Assembly (NCBI GenBank): GCA_937875275.1
Contig: CALNCC010000126.1
Span: 1-17,820 of the forward strand
Reading direction: 5' to 3'
Source: an uncultured Dysgonomonas sp.
Lineage (GTDB): Bacteria > Bacteroidota > Bacteroidia > Bacteroidales > Dysgonomonadaceae
Length of the DNA: 17,820 nt
Below, one piece after another: positions 1 to 7,168 of the stretch. Position 1 is the stretch's first letter. Each line of letters begins with the position of its first letter. The notes below the pieces were generated by a model that searched no databases, had not been told where the DNA came from, and saw nothing but the letters and a program-made list of their open reading frames with translations. The position numbers and the translations under genes are program-made.

Positions 1-111
1 GTTTACAATGTTCCACAACGAGTAGATGCGGCTCATCGAATAGCGATGCGTTTTGTCTACTTGCTCTACGAGCTCTTTTACTCTTTCTTTTAAATCTTTT
101 TCTTCTATCAT
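1..111 (-). CDS. Small hypothetical protein, N-terminal part only (runs off the window start)
   Basis: The first 37 residues can be read, beginning MIEEKDLKERVKEL and continuing through THRYSMSRIYSLWN to the window edge without a stop. The start is fixed by an ATGA overlap with the stop of the membrane-protein gene upstream, which suggests translational coupling. The visible part is charged and looks helical, with no signal peptide, so it is probably cytoplasmic or attached to the inner face of the membrane. I do not recognise it with certainty. Its resemblance to small proteins accompanying Bacteroidales prophage structural genes is only an impression from memory. Function unknown; the C-terminal end lies outside the window. 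Confidence 0.6.
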   Translation of the reverse strand, partial: MIEEKDLKERVKELVEQVDKTHRYSMSRIYSLWNIVN

Positions 112-386
112 AATGTAACTTTTTTATTGTTAATACGTCTTAGTATAAAGAAGATGACGAAGGCGATAGCCACGCCCGCCAAAAATATGCTGCCGCACGC
201 ACCCACAAAAGATACGATGCCCATCCCCATCCACACCAGATGAAAAGTGAGGCAGGGACGACAGCAAAACGGCTTGCGATTGAGCAACGGATGCAATCGG
301 GGCAATACCAGCGACAGCCTGTTGCCGGCAACAAGAGAAGCGGCAATAACGGCAATAGATGCTAATAGGTAATACATCGTTTCCAT
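108..386 (-). CDS. Small integral membrane protein with Cys-rich loop
   Basis: A 92-residue protein starting METMYYLLASIAVIAASLVAG. It has one hydrophobic segment at the N-terminus (about residues 4-21), a basic and Cys-rich loop (FCCRPCLTFH, about residues 40-49), then a long hydrophobic stretch (about 50-83) that could form two helices, and a basic tail RRINNKK. It therefore probably sits in the inner membrane with two or three helices. The three cysteines in CCRPC could bind metal or form a disulfide, but nothing proves this. Its stop overlaps the start of the next gene on the same strand, so the two are co-expressed. It is divergent from the thioredoxin-fold genes. A role as a phage-remnant membrane protein is possible; function is unknown. 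Confidence 0.6.
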   Translation of the reverse strand: METMYYLLASIAVIAASLVAGNRLSLVLPRLHPLLNRKPFCCRPCLTFHLVWMGMGIVSFVGACGSIFLAGVAIAFVIFFILRRINNKKVTL

Positions 387-432
387 GTTTTTGCTTGATA
401 GATAAATCGCTCAACGAATCTCGAACGGGGCT

Positions 433-461
433 TTTGATACCCGATTATTATACTATTTTTG
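433..461 (+). promoter_or_regulatory. Bacteroidetes-type promoter for the thioredoxin-fold gene pair
   Basis: TTTG at 433-436 and TATTTTTG at 454-461 match the Bacteroidetes -33 (TTTG/TTG) and -7 (TAnnTTTG) elements. The spacing is 17 bases, slightly short of the usual 19-20. The -7 element ends 41 bases before the ATG at 503, leaving a short AT-rich leader. Identified by motif only. Confidence 0.55.
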
Positions 462-502
462 TAATTTATATGATTTAACTTCTTATTCACGTTTAATATA
501 CT

Positions 503-2383
503 ATGAAAAAAACATTTACACTGATTATCTCCATACTGAGCCTGACTACACTATCGGCACAAAAAAATGGAACGAACGAACTTACCGACAAGCGACTGAC
601 CACCCGATGGGATATTCCGCAGGGCGATATGATATTGCGAGATTCGCTTGCCGACTTCACGTCCGACAAGTTTTTCGACTACGGATCGGCATACCTCTCG
701 GGCAAGCTCGACGGCTACAACCCCGACATGGGATTCAACAGCTTTGTCATTACCATCAACAACGAGGTAACCCGTGAAACAGAATCGGTAAAAGTAGATA
801 TCGACCCGTCGGGATACTTTTCTATTGCGATACCTTTGCCCTATGCCGGTGTGCATCATCTCTTCATCAACAGCAAGAAACCGATAGCCACCTACCTCGA
901 ACCCGGACAAACCCTGCGCATGAACGCCGATTGGGGATTTTTCGCCACCGCCTACGACAAAGGATATACACCGGAGGATGAGGCAAACGCCGTCAAATAC
1001 TCGGGCACATTGGGCGAGGTTAACACCGAACTCTTTGGAGCGAAATATGTCGGATTGAAAGAGTTTTCGTATATGGAGATGCACAACGGTGCAAAAAGCA
1101 TGACTCCCCAAGCATATAAGGAAAAGCGAACACGCATATTCGAGGATAACATGAAAATCATAGAAGCCGCAGAAGCAACCACGCCGGCTGCCGTGCGGGC
1201 AAAGGTAGTGCGCCGAAACATAGAGATGGGCGCATACGGCTGGCACATGATGGAGTATCTGCGCCTGAGGGAAGGCTTGGCAAAGAGCAACCCGCAAGAC
1301 GAACAACTGCAAACACCTGTCGACGACAGTTACTACACGTTCCTCAGCCACATCACGCTCGACGAACGCGCCTTGATGACCGACCACAACACATCGGGAT
1401 TTATCAACCGCCTCGAGCGCTCGACACCGATATTGAGAGCCGAAATCATACAGAACAGACTACTTAGCCCCCCTCCGGAAAAGACTTTTTACAGATTCGT
1501 ACTCGAAGACAAAAAGATTGCACTTACCGAAGAGGAGTTAACCATGATGGCGTTTATGGACAGCATCCCTCCGGGAACAGCCTTGGAAGGTAAACTGTTA
1601 GAGAGGTACGAGTCTATGGCAGAGGTAAGAAAGAAGTTCGATGACAAATACGACTCGCGCTACTATGCCGAGTATGAGAAAAAATATTGGGATACACTCA
1701 AATCCATAACGTGGGAAGAAAGGCATAAAAACCTGTTGGCAAACAACGACTCTATTTACAGCAACGTGTTTGGCATGGGCACCAACAGCATCGTCGCCGA
1801 AATAATGGCTGTGAGAGATATACAAGCCTGTTTCAATCAATTTACGGAAAAGAGCAAAGCAAAAGAACGGATGGATGCGACCTTGGAGTACATGAAAAAT
1901 CCGTTTCTGAGAAGCGAGGTTAAACGCCTCTTCGACGAAAAATACAACATCATAGAAACCAAAGTTTACAACCTGCCCAAGGGTGAAGCTGCCGATCTGT
2001 TTCGCAAGCTGATAGCTCCGCACAAGGGCAAATACATCATTGTCGATTTTTGGTTCACGGGTTGCGGCCCATGCCTCGGCGCCATGAAATGGTCGATGGA
2101 GCAACGACGCAAATATGCTGCCGGCAACGACATCGTGTTTCTGTACATTACCTACAACTCCGATTCGCCTATCGACCGATACAACGAATTGGTAGAGCAA
2201 TACGAGCTCACGCACACGCACCGCTTGTCTGACGACGAGTTCAACCTCTTGCGAGAGTTATTTAACATATCGGGCTATCCGCACTATCAGTATGTCAATC
2301 GCAAAGGACAGATGATGTCGTCGGGATTAAGCTTCATATCCCTCGAATATACATTACAAAATCTATTAAAAAACGAAAAATAA
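503..2383 (+). CDS. Secreted TlpA-like thioredoxin-fold protein, first of a tandem pair
   Basis: A 626-residue protein with a signal peptide (MKKTFTLIISILSLTTLSAQ, probable cleavage before or after the Q; no lipobox). A long N-terminal region of about 480 residues is of the kind seen in Bacteroidetes TlpA-family proteins and has no motif I can name. The C-terminal part (about 505-626) is a thioredoxin fold: KYIIVDFWFTGCGPC with the redox pair Cys521 and Cys524, and a probable cis-Pro at 593 in ISGYPHYQ. The family reduces or exchanges disulfides in the periplasm, and both active-site Cys are present. Its substrate is unknown. The next gene begins 3 bases after the stop and has the same architecture, so the two form an operon born by duplication. 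A promoter lies at 433-461. Confidence 0.85.
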   Translation: MKKTFTLIISILSLTTLSAQKNGTNELTDKRLTTRWDIPQGDMILRDSLADFTSDKFFDYGSAYLSGKLDGYNPDMGFNSFVITINNEVTRETESVKVDIDPSGYFSIAIPLPYAGVHHLFINSKKPIATYLEPGQTLRMNADWGFFATAYDKGYTPEDEANAVKYSGTLGEVNTELFGAKYVGLKEFSYMEMHNGAKSMTPQAYKEKRTRIFEDNMKIIEAAEATTPAAVRAKVVRRNIEMGAYGWHMMEYLRLREGLAKSNPQDEQLQTPVDDSYYTFLSHITLDERALMTDHNTSGFINRLERSTPILRAEIIQNRLLSPPPEKTFYRFVLEDKKIALTEEELTMMAFMDSIPPGTALEGKLLERYESMAEVRKKFDDKYDSRYYAEYEKKYWDTLKSITWEERHKNLLANNDSIYSNVFGMGTNSIVAEIMAVRDIQACFNQFTEKSKAKERMDATLEYMKNPFLRSEVKRLFDEKYNIIETKVYNLPKGEAADLFRKLIAPHKGKYIIVDFWFTGCGPCLGAMKWSMEQRRKYAAGNDIVFLYITYNSDSPIDRYNELVEQYELTHTHRLSDDEFNLLRELFNISGYPHYQYVNRKGQMMSSGLSFISLEYTLQNLLKNEK

Positions 2384-2386
2384 TTT

Positions 2387-4165
2387 ATGAAAAAGGCACT
2401 TACACTACTCACATTGCTCACACTCGCCATCTCGCTGTTTGCACAAGAGGCAGATCATGACGCATGGTTAAAATCGGAAGTAGCAAAATCGAAAAGACAG
2501 GCTTTGCCCGACTTCGACTCCCCCGACTTTTTCAGGCGCGACACCGCCCGCCTTGTCGGATACATTAAGGGATACGACACCGAATCGCAAGAGGCGGGAT
2601 TGATATATGCATACAACTGTCTTACCCGCGAAAACAATCCGGTAGTGATAACGATACATCCCGACGGGCGATTCGAAGCCAATGTGATGATGCAATACCC
2701 CACCGTGCAGAACACCACCTGCGCCGACCGCATACTGAATGTGTATCTCGAACCCGGATGCACGCTGGGCATTGTGATCGACCCCGACGCCAACCCCGAG
2801 AGCCGCTATTATCAGAACAGCGAACTCACATTCTATGGTCCTGTGGCGGAGATGAATACAGCGCTTTTCTCCGTCGGATACGAGGAATATAATTGGGAAG
2901 AGTATGAGAATGCTCTCAAGACATACACCCCTGCACAGTTCGCACCGATAGCCGATGCGCTGTTGGAGAAAAACATGGCGAAGCTGGCTGCCAAGAAAGA
3001 CCAATTGTCGCCCAAGGCATACGATTTCCTCAGCAACGACCCTGTCGTCGCTCACGCCTACCTGCTGTTAGACTTCATCAATTCAAGGTTCTACCAGCGA
3101 GAGCAGAACCCCGACAATGAAGCCTTGAAGGCTGATGTGCCCGACAATTACTACGATTTTCTGACAAGGTTGCCCTTAGACAAACAGGTGTTTTTTACAT
3201 CTATGGATATCGGCAGCTTCATCAACCGATTCGAATACAACACCAAATTCAGCGATCTGTTTCATCTGATCCACAGTGCCGATGCCCGCCCCGAAAAAAC
3301 GTTCTTCCAATTCTTAATCGAAGACGAGGGAATAGAGTTCAAAGGCGGAGAAACATGGGTGGAAATGCAACAGAAATTGATTGATGGAAAACTGGAACTG
3401 ACGGAAGAAGAAAGAAAAGTATTTATGAAACAGGGCGAGGAGATAAGGGAGTTTTCCAAAGCCAACTCTGCATTGATAAATAAATACAAGTCGATATATA
3501 TGAGCAATATAGAAAATAAAACACTGAAAGCTTGGAGGCTCAAAGATTCGGCAATGATAGATGATCTGAAACTGCAACCCAACTTCATATCTCAGACCAT
3601 CAAGCTAAGAGAGCTTGATCGTTTGTTTAAAGAAATTAACAAAGACGAGGCAACAGAGATATTGACCATGCTGAACGCAACCTACCTCAAGCATCCCTTT
3701 TTGCGAAGCGAGGCACAACGCATATTTGCACAAGGCTATCCCGAAGGAGACGGTATGATCTTCGAACTTGGCGACACACCCGCCGCCGACCTGTTTCGCG
3801 AGATGATTGCCCCATTCAAAGGCAAATATATATATGTCGATTTTTGGGATACATATTGCGCGCCATGCATTGCCGGCATCATGGACATGAAGGATGCGAG
3901 GGAGCAATACAAAGACAGCGAAGACATTGTGTTTGTATACATCACAAGCACCTCGGGATCGCCAACAAGCAGATACGACAAGATTGTGAAAGAGCAGGGA
4001 TTGGAACACTCATACCGCCTGTCAGACATCGACTTTTTCCGCATGCGCGAGCTGTTCGGCTTCAACGGCATACCTCACTACCGCGCTGTCAATCGCGAAG
4101 GCGTGGTAATGAAACCGAACATATCTGCTTGGGCGCTATTGGGAGACGAAAAAAATAAAAAATAA
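2387..4165 (+). CDS. Secreted TlpA-like thioredoxin-fold protein, second of a tandem pair
   Basis: A 592-residue paralogue of the preceding gene, starting 3 bases after its stop and so co-translated. The signal peptide is MKKALTLLTLLTLAISLFAQ, with no lipobox. The N-terminal region aligns with the first copy at several points (for example LEPG in the first 150 residues, FINR, PEKTFF.FL.ED, HPFLRSE versus NPFLRSE). The C-terminal thioredoxin domain carries WDTYCAPC, with Cys491 and Cys494, and a probable cis-Pro563 in FNGIPHYR. The dipeptide between the cysteines differs (AP here, GP in the first copy), which in this family tunes redox potential, so the two may have different partners. The two domains sharing register throughout argues for whole-gene duplication. 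No terminator hairpin is evident before the next promoter at 4183. Confidence 0.85.
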   Translation: MKKALTLLTLLTLAISLFAQEADHDAWLKSEVAKSKRQALPDFDSPDFFRRDTARLVGYIKGYDTESQEAGLIYAYNCLTRENNPVVITIHPDGRFEANVMMQYPTVQNTTCADRILNVYLEPGCTLGIVIDPDANPESRYYQNSELTFYGPVAEMNTALFSVGYEEYNWEEYENALKTYTPAQFAPIADALLEKNMAKLAAKKDQLSPKAYDFLSNDPVVAHAYLLLDFINSRFYQREQNPDNEALKADVPDNYYDFLTRLPLDKQVFFTSMDIGSFINRFEYNTKFSDLFHLIHSADARPEKTFFQFLIEDEGIEFKGGETWVEMQQKLIDGKLELTEEERKVFMKQGEEIREFSKANSALINKYKSIYMSNIENKTLKAWRLKDSAMIDDLKLQPNFISQTIKLRELDRLFKEINKDEATEILTMLNATYLKHPFLRSEAQRIFAQGYPEGDGMIFELGDTPAADLFREMIAPFKGKYIYVDFWDTYCAPCIAGIMDMKDAREQYKDSEDIVFVYITSTSGSPTSRYDKIVKEQGLEHSYRLSDIDFFRMRELFGFNGIPHYRAVNREGVVMKPNISAWALLGDEKNKK

Positions 4166-4182
4166 ATTTTTAGCAAAAATAG

Positions 4183-4212
4183 TTGATTATTCATCTTTTA
4201 TGCGTAGGTTTG
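4183..4212 (+). promoter_or_regulatory. Bacteroidetes-type promoter for the peptide-fimbrillin unit
   Basis: TTG at 4183-4185, a 19-base spacer, and TAGGTTTG at 4205-4212 match the TTG-N19-TAnnTTTG consensus exactly. Transcription would begin near 4219, leaving a leader of about 40 bases before the ATG at 4258. It lies only 18 bases beyond the stop of the thioredoxin-fold gene. This is the best promoter match in the window. Confidence 0.7.
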
Positions 4213-4257
4213 CGGAACACATACTATTAATATTTTTATAAATTAAACAAACAAGTC

Positions 4258-4428
4258 ATGAGAACTACACAAGAACATGTTGACAAGAAAGCGATTTACG
4301 AAAAACCGCAAATTGAGATTATCGAAATGGAGATGGAAAGTGGAGTTATGCTCAGAGTGAGTGTAGCTAGAGCTCCTGGAGTCAAAGGAGGCGGATTTGG
4401 ACATGGTGGTGGCGGCGGAATTATATAA
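4258..4428 (+). CDS. Short peptide with YEKPxIE core and Gly-rich tail (copy 1)
   Basis: A 56-residue open frame beginning MRTTQEHVDKKAIYEKPQIE and ending in a Gly-rich tail (11 Gly in the last 16 residues). It has no signal peptide, no membrane segment and no Cys. That it is real is supported by the promoter at 4183-4212 and by a homologue upstream of another fimbrillin gene at 15243-15401: both have YEKPxIE, an acidic stretch with alternating Glu (EIIEMEME here, EVLEIE there), a short middle part and a Gly-run close to the end. Short proteins with a Y-x-KP-x-IE core are common in Bacteroidales, but I know of no established function. The fimbrillin gene follows 231 bases downstream on the same strand. 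It could be a leader, chaperone-like partner or peptide precursor; no peptide-modifying enzyme is present in the window. Confidence 0.65.
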   Translation: MRTTQEHVDKKAIYEKPQIEIIEMEMESGVMLRVSVARAPGVKGGGFGHGGGGGII

Positions 4429-4476
4429 TCCCCCACACACACACATAAGGCAAACGTATAAAAACACTATTTACAT

Positions 4477-4501
4477 AAGGCGCATATAATATGTATGCCT
4501 T
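4477..4501 (+). promoter_or_regulatory. Hairpin between the short peptide and the fimbrillin gene
   Basis: AAGGC at 4477-4481 pairs with GCCTT at 4497-4501, and GCATA pairs with TATGT inside, with a 2-base bulge and a TAA loop. TTCTG follows, a poor U-run. It could weakly terminate or attenuate transcription after the short peptide, or protect the RNA end. Confidence 0.35.
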
Positions 4502-4521
4502 TCTGTGAATATGTAATTTGT

Positions 4522-4544
4522 CATTCGGGGTCATTCCCAGAATG
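4522..4544 (+). promoter_or_regulatory. Second hairpin in the fimbrillin leader
   Basis: CATTC and GGG (4522-4530) pair with CCC and GAATG (4536-4544) around a 5-base loop, with one G/A mismatch. It is not followed by a U-run, so it is not a terminator. It lies 116 bases before the fimbrillin ATG and could be a leader structure or an operator. I see no good TAnnTTTG element between it and 4660. Confidence 0.35.
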
Positions 4545-4659
4545 GCTGTGTGTAGGTATTCAATAACGATGAATATCAACGAGATGTTTTATGCGTTTGC
4601 TTTGCTTCCATTTTTTTTACACACCGAGTATTTCTTAATTACAAAACAAAACAAACACG

Positions 4660-6270
4660 ATGAAAAAATTACACTTTTTATTTGCCGCTTTGTGTCTTAT
4701 TTTGGCAGGAGCGTGCAGCAGCGACGACATTTTAGAGCAAACGCCCGACACACCAGAGACGCCCGAAGTGCCCGACACGAAAGGGCAACCTATTACCATC
4801 CGTGCCTCAATAGACGCAGGGGCAATTGTGAAAGCCGGAGTAGTAGAAGGTAATACCAACTACAACGCCGGCGAAACATTCTACTGGGAAAATGGTGATG
4901 GTATCAAACTCATTTTTGTGAAAATGAACGGGACGGAAGAGACCCCTTTCGATAATACTACTCCTCTTCTAACAACTATACTCACAACTAAGGGGGTGAT
5001 TCTTCAGGGAGATGAAGCAGAGTTCACCGGTAATCTTCCCAAGGATTTGGACAACGGTATATACAATATTTATGCCTGTTCGCCGAATATGGAACAGAAA
5101 AATCTCGGTGAGTGGCAGAGATCTATGACCTCTTCTCTTCATCTGAATCAGACGCAGGACGGCATTTCGTCCCGTAGGCTGTATGCCGATGGTAATATGG
5201 AGCTATGGGGCGAACCTGTAAAGAATATGACGGTGGAGAACGGTGAACTGTTAGACCCTGATAATAAGCTCAAATTCAATATGGTTCAACTGAATGCCAT
5301 GTTGCGTTTCACGATTGATAATAAGATGGCTGATGCTCTGACCGTTAAACAGATCAGAATTCGCACGGAAGAAGCCGACGGGAAGGACCTATCCACATTC
5401 TTCAGAACCGGTGCCGACCACGACTTTTCTGGCAATGCGTGGACTAACGTCCATGTGAATGCGACTTCCAGTGCTATGACCCTGACTGTAAATAATGAAA
5501 AGAATACGGCCACAATAGCCAATAGCGAGACCTTCGACGCCTATATGTGTGTGTTGCCTCCGGAGGCGCATGTCTTAGCTTATGATCAGAAATTCATCAT
5601 CGAAGTGTACCTGACAGATGCTAAAGGTAAAGGATTTATACGTAAAGGAACGATAACGAATAAGACTTCCGGTTTCGATTTTTTGTATAACGGAGGATTT
5701 AAAGCCGGCAATCGTTATTATTTCCAAATCTCATTGTCAGGTAACCTCGATCCGATAGCTGTTTATAAAGTAGGAGATTTTTATCCTGGTGTACTATATA
5801 GCGAAGGTATTGTGTGCAGTGCAGACGCCAGTGGCGCACAAGGAAAGATCCTCAGTCTCGACGAAGGCAAAATAGCATGGGGTCTGAATGGAGTGACCAG
5901 TGCAACAGACGAAGCTGATGGAGAACTCAATACTAATAATGCGAAGGAACGAGTTCTGAGTATAGCAGATTACCCCGCTTTCGCATGGTGTGTGAATCAA
6001 CAACCGCGAAACAGTTGGTATCTGCCTGCCAGAGATGAGATGATGGCGGTGTATGATGTAAAGACTAAATTAAATAATGCCCTGTCTGGATCCGGGAACC
6101 CCTCAGTGGGTGGAATGTACTGGACATCAACGGCGTCTACTGTTGGAGGCGGTGAGGATATAACGAATGCTACAGCTTTTGACCTTACGAACGGAACGTA
6201 TGGTCCGGCACCTCGCTCCGAAGAGTACCGTGTGCGTGCGATGAAGAAGTTTGACATAGCAAGACCCTAA
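4660..6270 (+). CDS. Fimbrillin-family surface lipoprotein with DUF1566-like C-terminus (copy 1)
   Basis: A 536-residue lipoprotein. The signal peptide ends LCLILAGAC with lipidated Cys19; the acidic SSDD just after Cys fits Bacteroidetes surface-export signals. A Thr/Pro-rich spacer (TPDTPETPEVPD) leads to the fimbrillin-like beta domain, with KGQPITIRASID, YNAGETFYWENGD and QLNAMLRFTI, as in FimA/Mfa-type pilins and tip proteins. The last 160 residues resemble a DUF1566/FISUMP-type domain (WYLPARDEMMAVYD, MYWTSTAS, YRVRAMKKFDIARP). It is therefore probably a cell-surface pilus subunit or adhesin. It shares leader, domain order and terminator with the two minus-strand copies at 11707-13296 and 13445-15082. 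The short peptide gene is upstream. No usher-, anchor- or Mfa3-like genes are visible, so assembly into a pilus is inferred. Confidence 0.8.
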   Translation: MKKLHFLFAALCLILAGACSSDDILEQTPDTPETPEVPDTKGQPITIRASIDAGAIVKAGVVEGNTNYNAGETFYWENGDGIKLIFVKMNGTEETPFDNTTPLLTTILTTKGVILQGDEAEFTGNLPKDLDNGIYNIYACSPNMEQKNLGEWQRSMTSSLHLNQTQDGISSRRLYADGNMELWGEPVKNMTVENGELLDPDNKLKFNMVQLNAMLRFTIDNKMADALTVKQIRIRTEEADGKDLSTFFRTGADHDFSGNAWTNVHVNATSSAMTLTVNNEKNTATIANSETFDAYMCVLPPEAHVLAYDQKFIIEVYLTDAKGKGFIRKGTITNKTSGFDFLYNGGFKAGNRYYFQISLSGNLDPIAVYKVGDFYPGVLYSEGIVCSADASGAQGKILSLDEGKIAWGLNGVTSATDEADGELNTNNAKERVLSIADYPAFAWCVNQQPRNSWYLPARDEMMAVYDVKTKLNNALSGSGNPSVGGMYWTSTASTVGGGEDITNATAFDLTNGTYGPAPRSEEYRVRAMKKFDIARP

Positions 6271-6297
6271 CAGGTCGATTTGACAGATATATACAGC

Positions 6298-6330
6298 AAG
6301 GCTGCACGTGGGTGTGGCCTTGTTTGTTTT
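6298..6330 (+). terminator. Rho-independent terminator after fimbrillin copy 1
   Basis: The 10-base arms AAGGCTGCAC (6298-6307) and GTGTGGCCTT (6312-6321) pair fully if two G-U pairs are allowed, around a GTGG loop, followed by GTTTGTTTT. The arm and the 20 or so bases before it are nearly the same as downstream of the other two fimbrillin genes, in which the 3' arm is GTGCAGCCTT. Confidence 0.8.
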
Positions 6331-6439
6331 GTACCCGCAAACTACTCGCAAATAAAAAATACATCTACTGCCAACCGCCGGCATCGCATTCCTTATTTAA
6401 TTTACAGGCAAAGGATATTAAGCAACAAAAAATAATCAG

Positions 6440-6447
6440 TACATTTG
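6440..6447 (+). promoter_or_regulatory. Candidate -7 element for the small secreted protein
   Basis: TACATTTG matches TAnnTTTG and ends 26 bases before the ATG at 6474. No clear TTG lies at the right distance upstream. It also argues that the gene starts at 6474 rather than at the upstream in-frame ATG codons, which would lie before the transcription start or close to it. Confidence 0.5.
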
Positions 6448-6473
6448 TGCTGATGACACAAAAAAGTACCATT

Positions 6474-7043
6474 ATGAAAAAAAATGCAATCACATTGCTT
6501 CTGCTTGTATTGTCTCTGTCTGCCTTTTCGCAAAAGAAATATCAGGGAGAGAAGTTTGACGACATAGACCTCATTAACAATAAAATAACATTCATAAAAG
6601 AAATGCAAAGAGACGGCACATCCCAAGCCGGCAATTACACGACCCTCACCGATATAGTGAAAGGGCAATACGCCAAGCAGCCATTCATATCGAGTGTGAA
6701 ATATAACGAGAAGAAAAAAGAAATCACAATAAAATCGCGAGTCGACCTCATACTGCCCCAAAACAGTGAAGGCATCCGCCACACCATGTCGATGAAGTAC
6801 ACCCTCGTTCTGCTTGCCTTAGCCGACAAATGCGTCTTCATCACCACCGACATCCAGTATCAGCATCCGAAGGAAAGCCCACAATACAAGGTGCAAAAGA
6901 AAGCCTTTGCTGCCGAAGACTTCATCACCGCCCAGGCTATCGGTATCGAAGACGGCAATCGCGAACTGAAAGAAAACACGAAGAAAAGCACATTATATTT
7001 CATAAACCAATTGGATACCGAGTTAGAGTCATTCTTCAAATAA
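6474..7043 (+). CDS. Small secreted protein, possibly DUF4468-like
   Basis: A 189-residue protein. The frame is open further upstream to 6312, but the start at 6474 gives a proper signal peptide (MKKNAITLLLLVLSLSAFSQ, cleavage near the Q) and lies just after a -7 element; the upstream part overlaps the terminator of the fimbrillin gene. The mature part is about 170 residues, with FIKEMQRDG, a basic-acidic KYNEKKKEITIKSRV strand, and YTLVLLALADKCVFITTDIQY. This alternating strand pattern resembles the TBP-like DUF4468 proteins of Bacteroidetes, but I hold that only weakly. It has no lipobox and is probably periplasmic. Function unknown. The next gene starts 125 bases later. Confidence 0.65.
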   Translation: MKKNAITLLLLVLSLSAFSQKKYQGEKFDDIDLINNKITFIKEMQRDGTSQAGNYTTLTDIVKGQYAKQPFISSVKYNEKKKEITIKSRVDLILPQNSEGIRHTMSMKYTLVLLALADKCVFITTDIQYQHPKESPQYKVQKKAFAAEDFITAQAIGIEDGNRELKENTKKSTLYFINQLDTELESFFK

Positions 7044-7129
7044 CACAAAAAAAAACGTTCATAGATACAATAAATGCCGGAAACAAAAACTTTCGGCGAC
7101 AGAGATAATATACAATCATAAAAAATCAC

Positions 7130-7137
7130 TATTTTAG
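7130..7137 (+). promoter_or_regulatory. Weak -7 element candidate before the lipoprotein pair
   Basis: TATTTTAG differs from TAnnTTTG by one base and ends 31 bases before the ATG at 7169. No clear -33 element is seen. The 125-base gap makes a separate promoter plausible, but read-through from the gene upstream is possible too. Confidence 0.25.
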
Positions 7138-7168
7138 CGACGAAAAAAACAAAAGATACCAAACCAAT

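Noticed and set aside
551..1387. Long minus-strand open frame opposite the first thioredoxin-fold gene
   Set aside because: It lies wholly inside a gene with a signal peptide and active-site motifs, has a Cys/His/Val-rich composition typical of an antisense shadow, and has no start signals.
4258..4428. The Gly-tailed peptide as the precursor of a modified peptide (RiPP)
   Set aside because: The Gly-rich sequence would fit a precursor loosely, but no radical-SAM, lanthionine, protease or peptide exporter gene is in the window. I keep it as a peptide of unknown role.
4517..4523. TAATTTG as a promoter for the fimbrillin gene
   Set aside because: It has one base too few between TA and TTTG and lies 137 bases before the ATG at the edge of a hairpin.
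4518..4853. Open frame of 111 residues covering the fimbrillin leader and start
   Set aside because: Its second half is an out-of-frame reading of the lipoprotein leader and spacer, and its first half covers a hairpin; no ribosome-site or promoter support.
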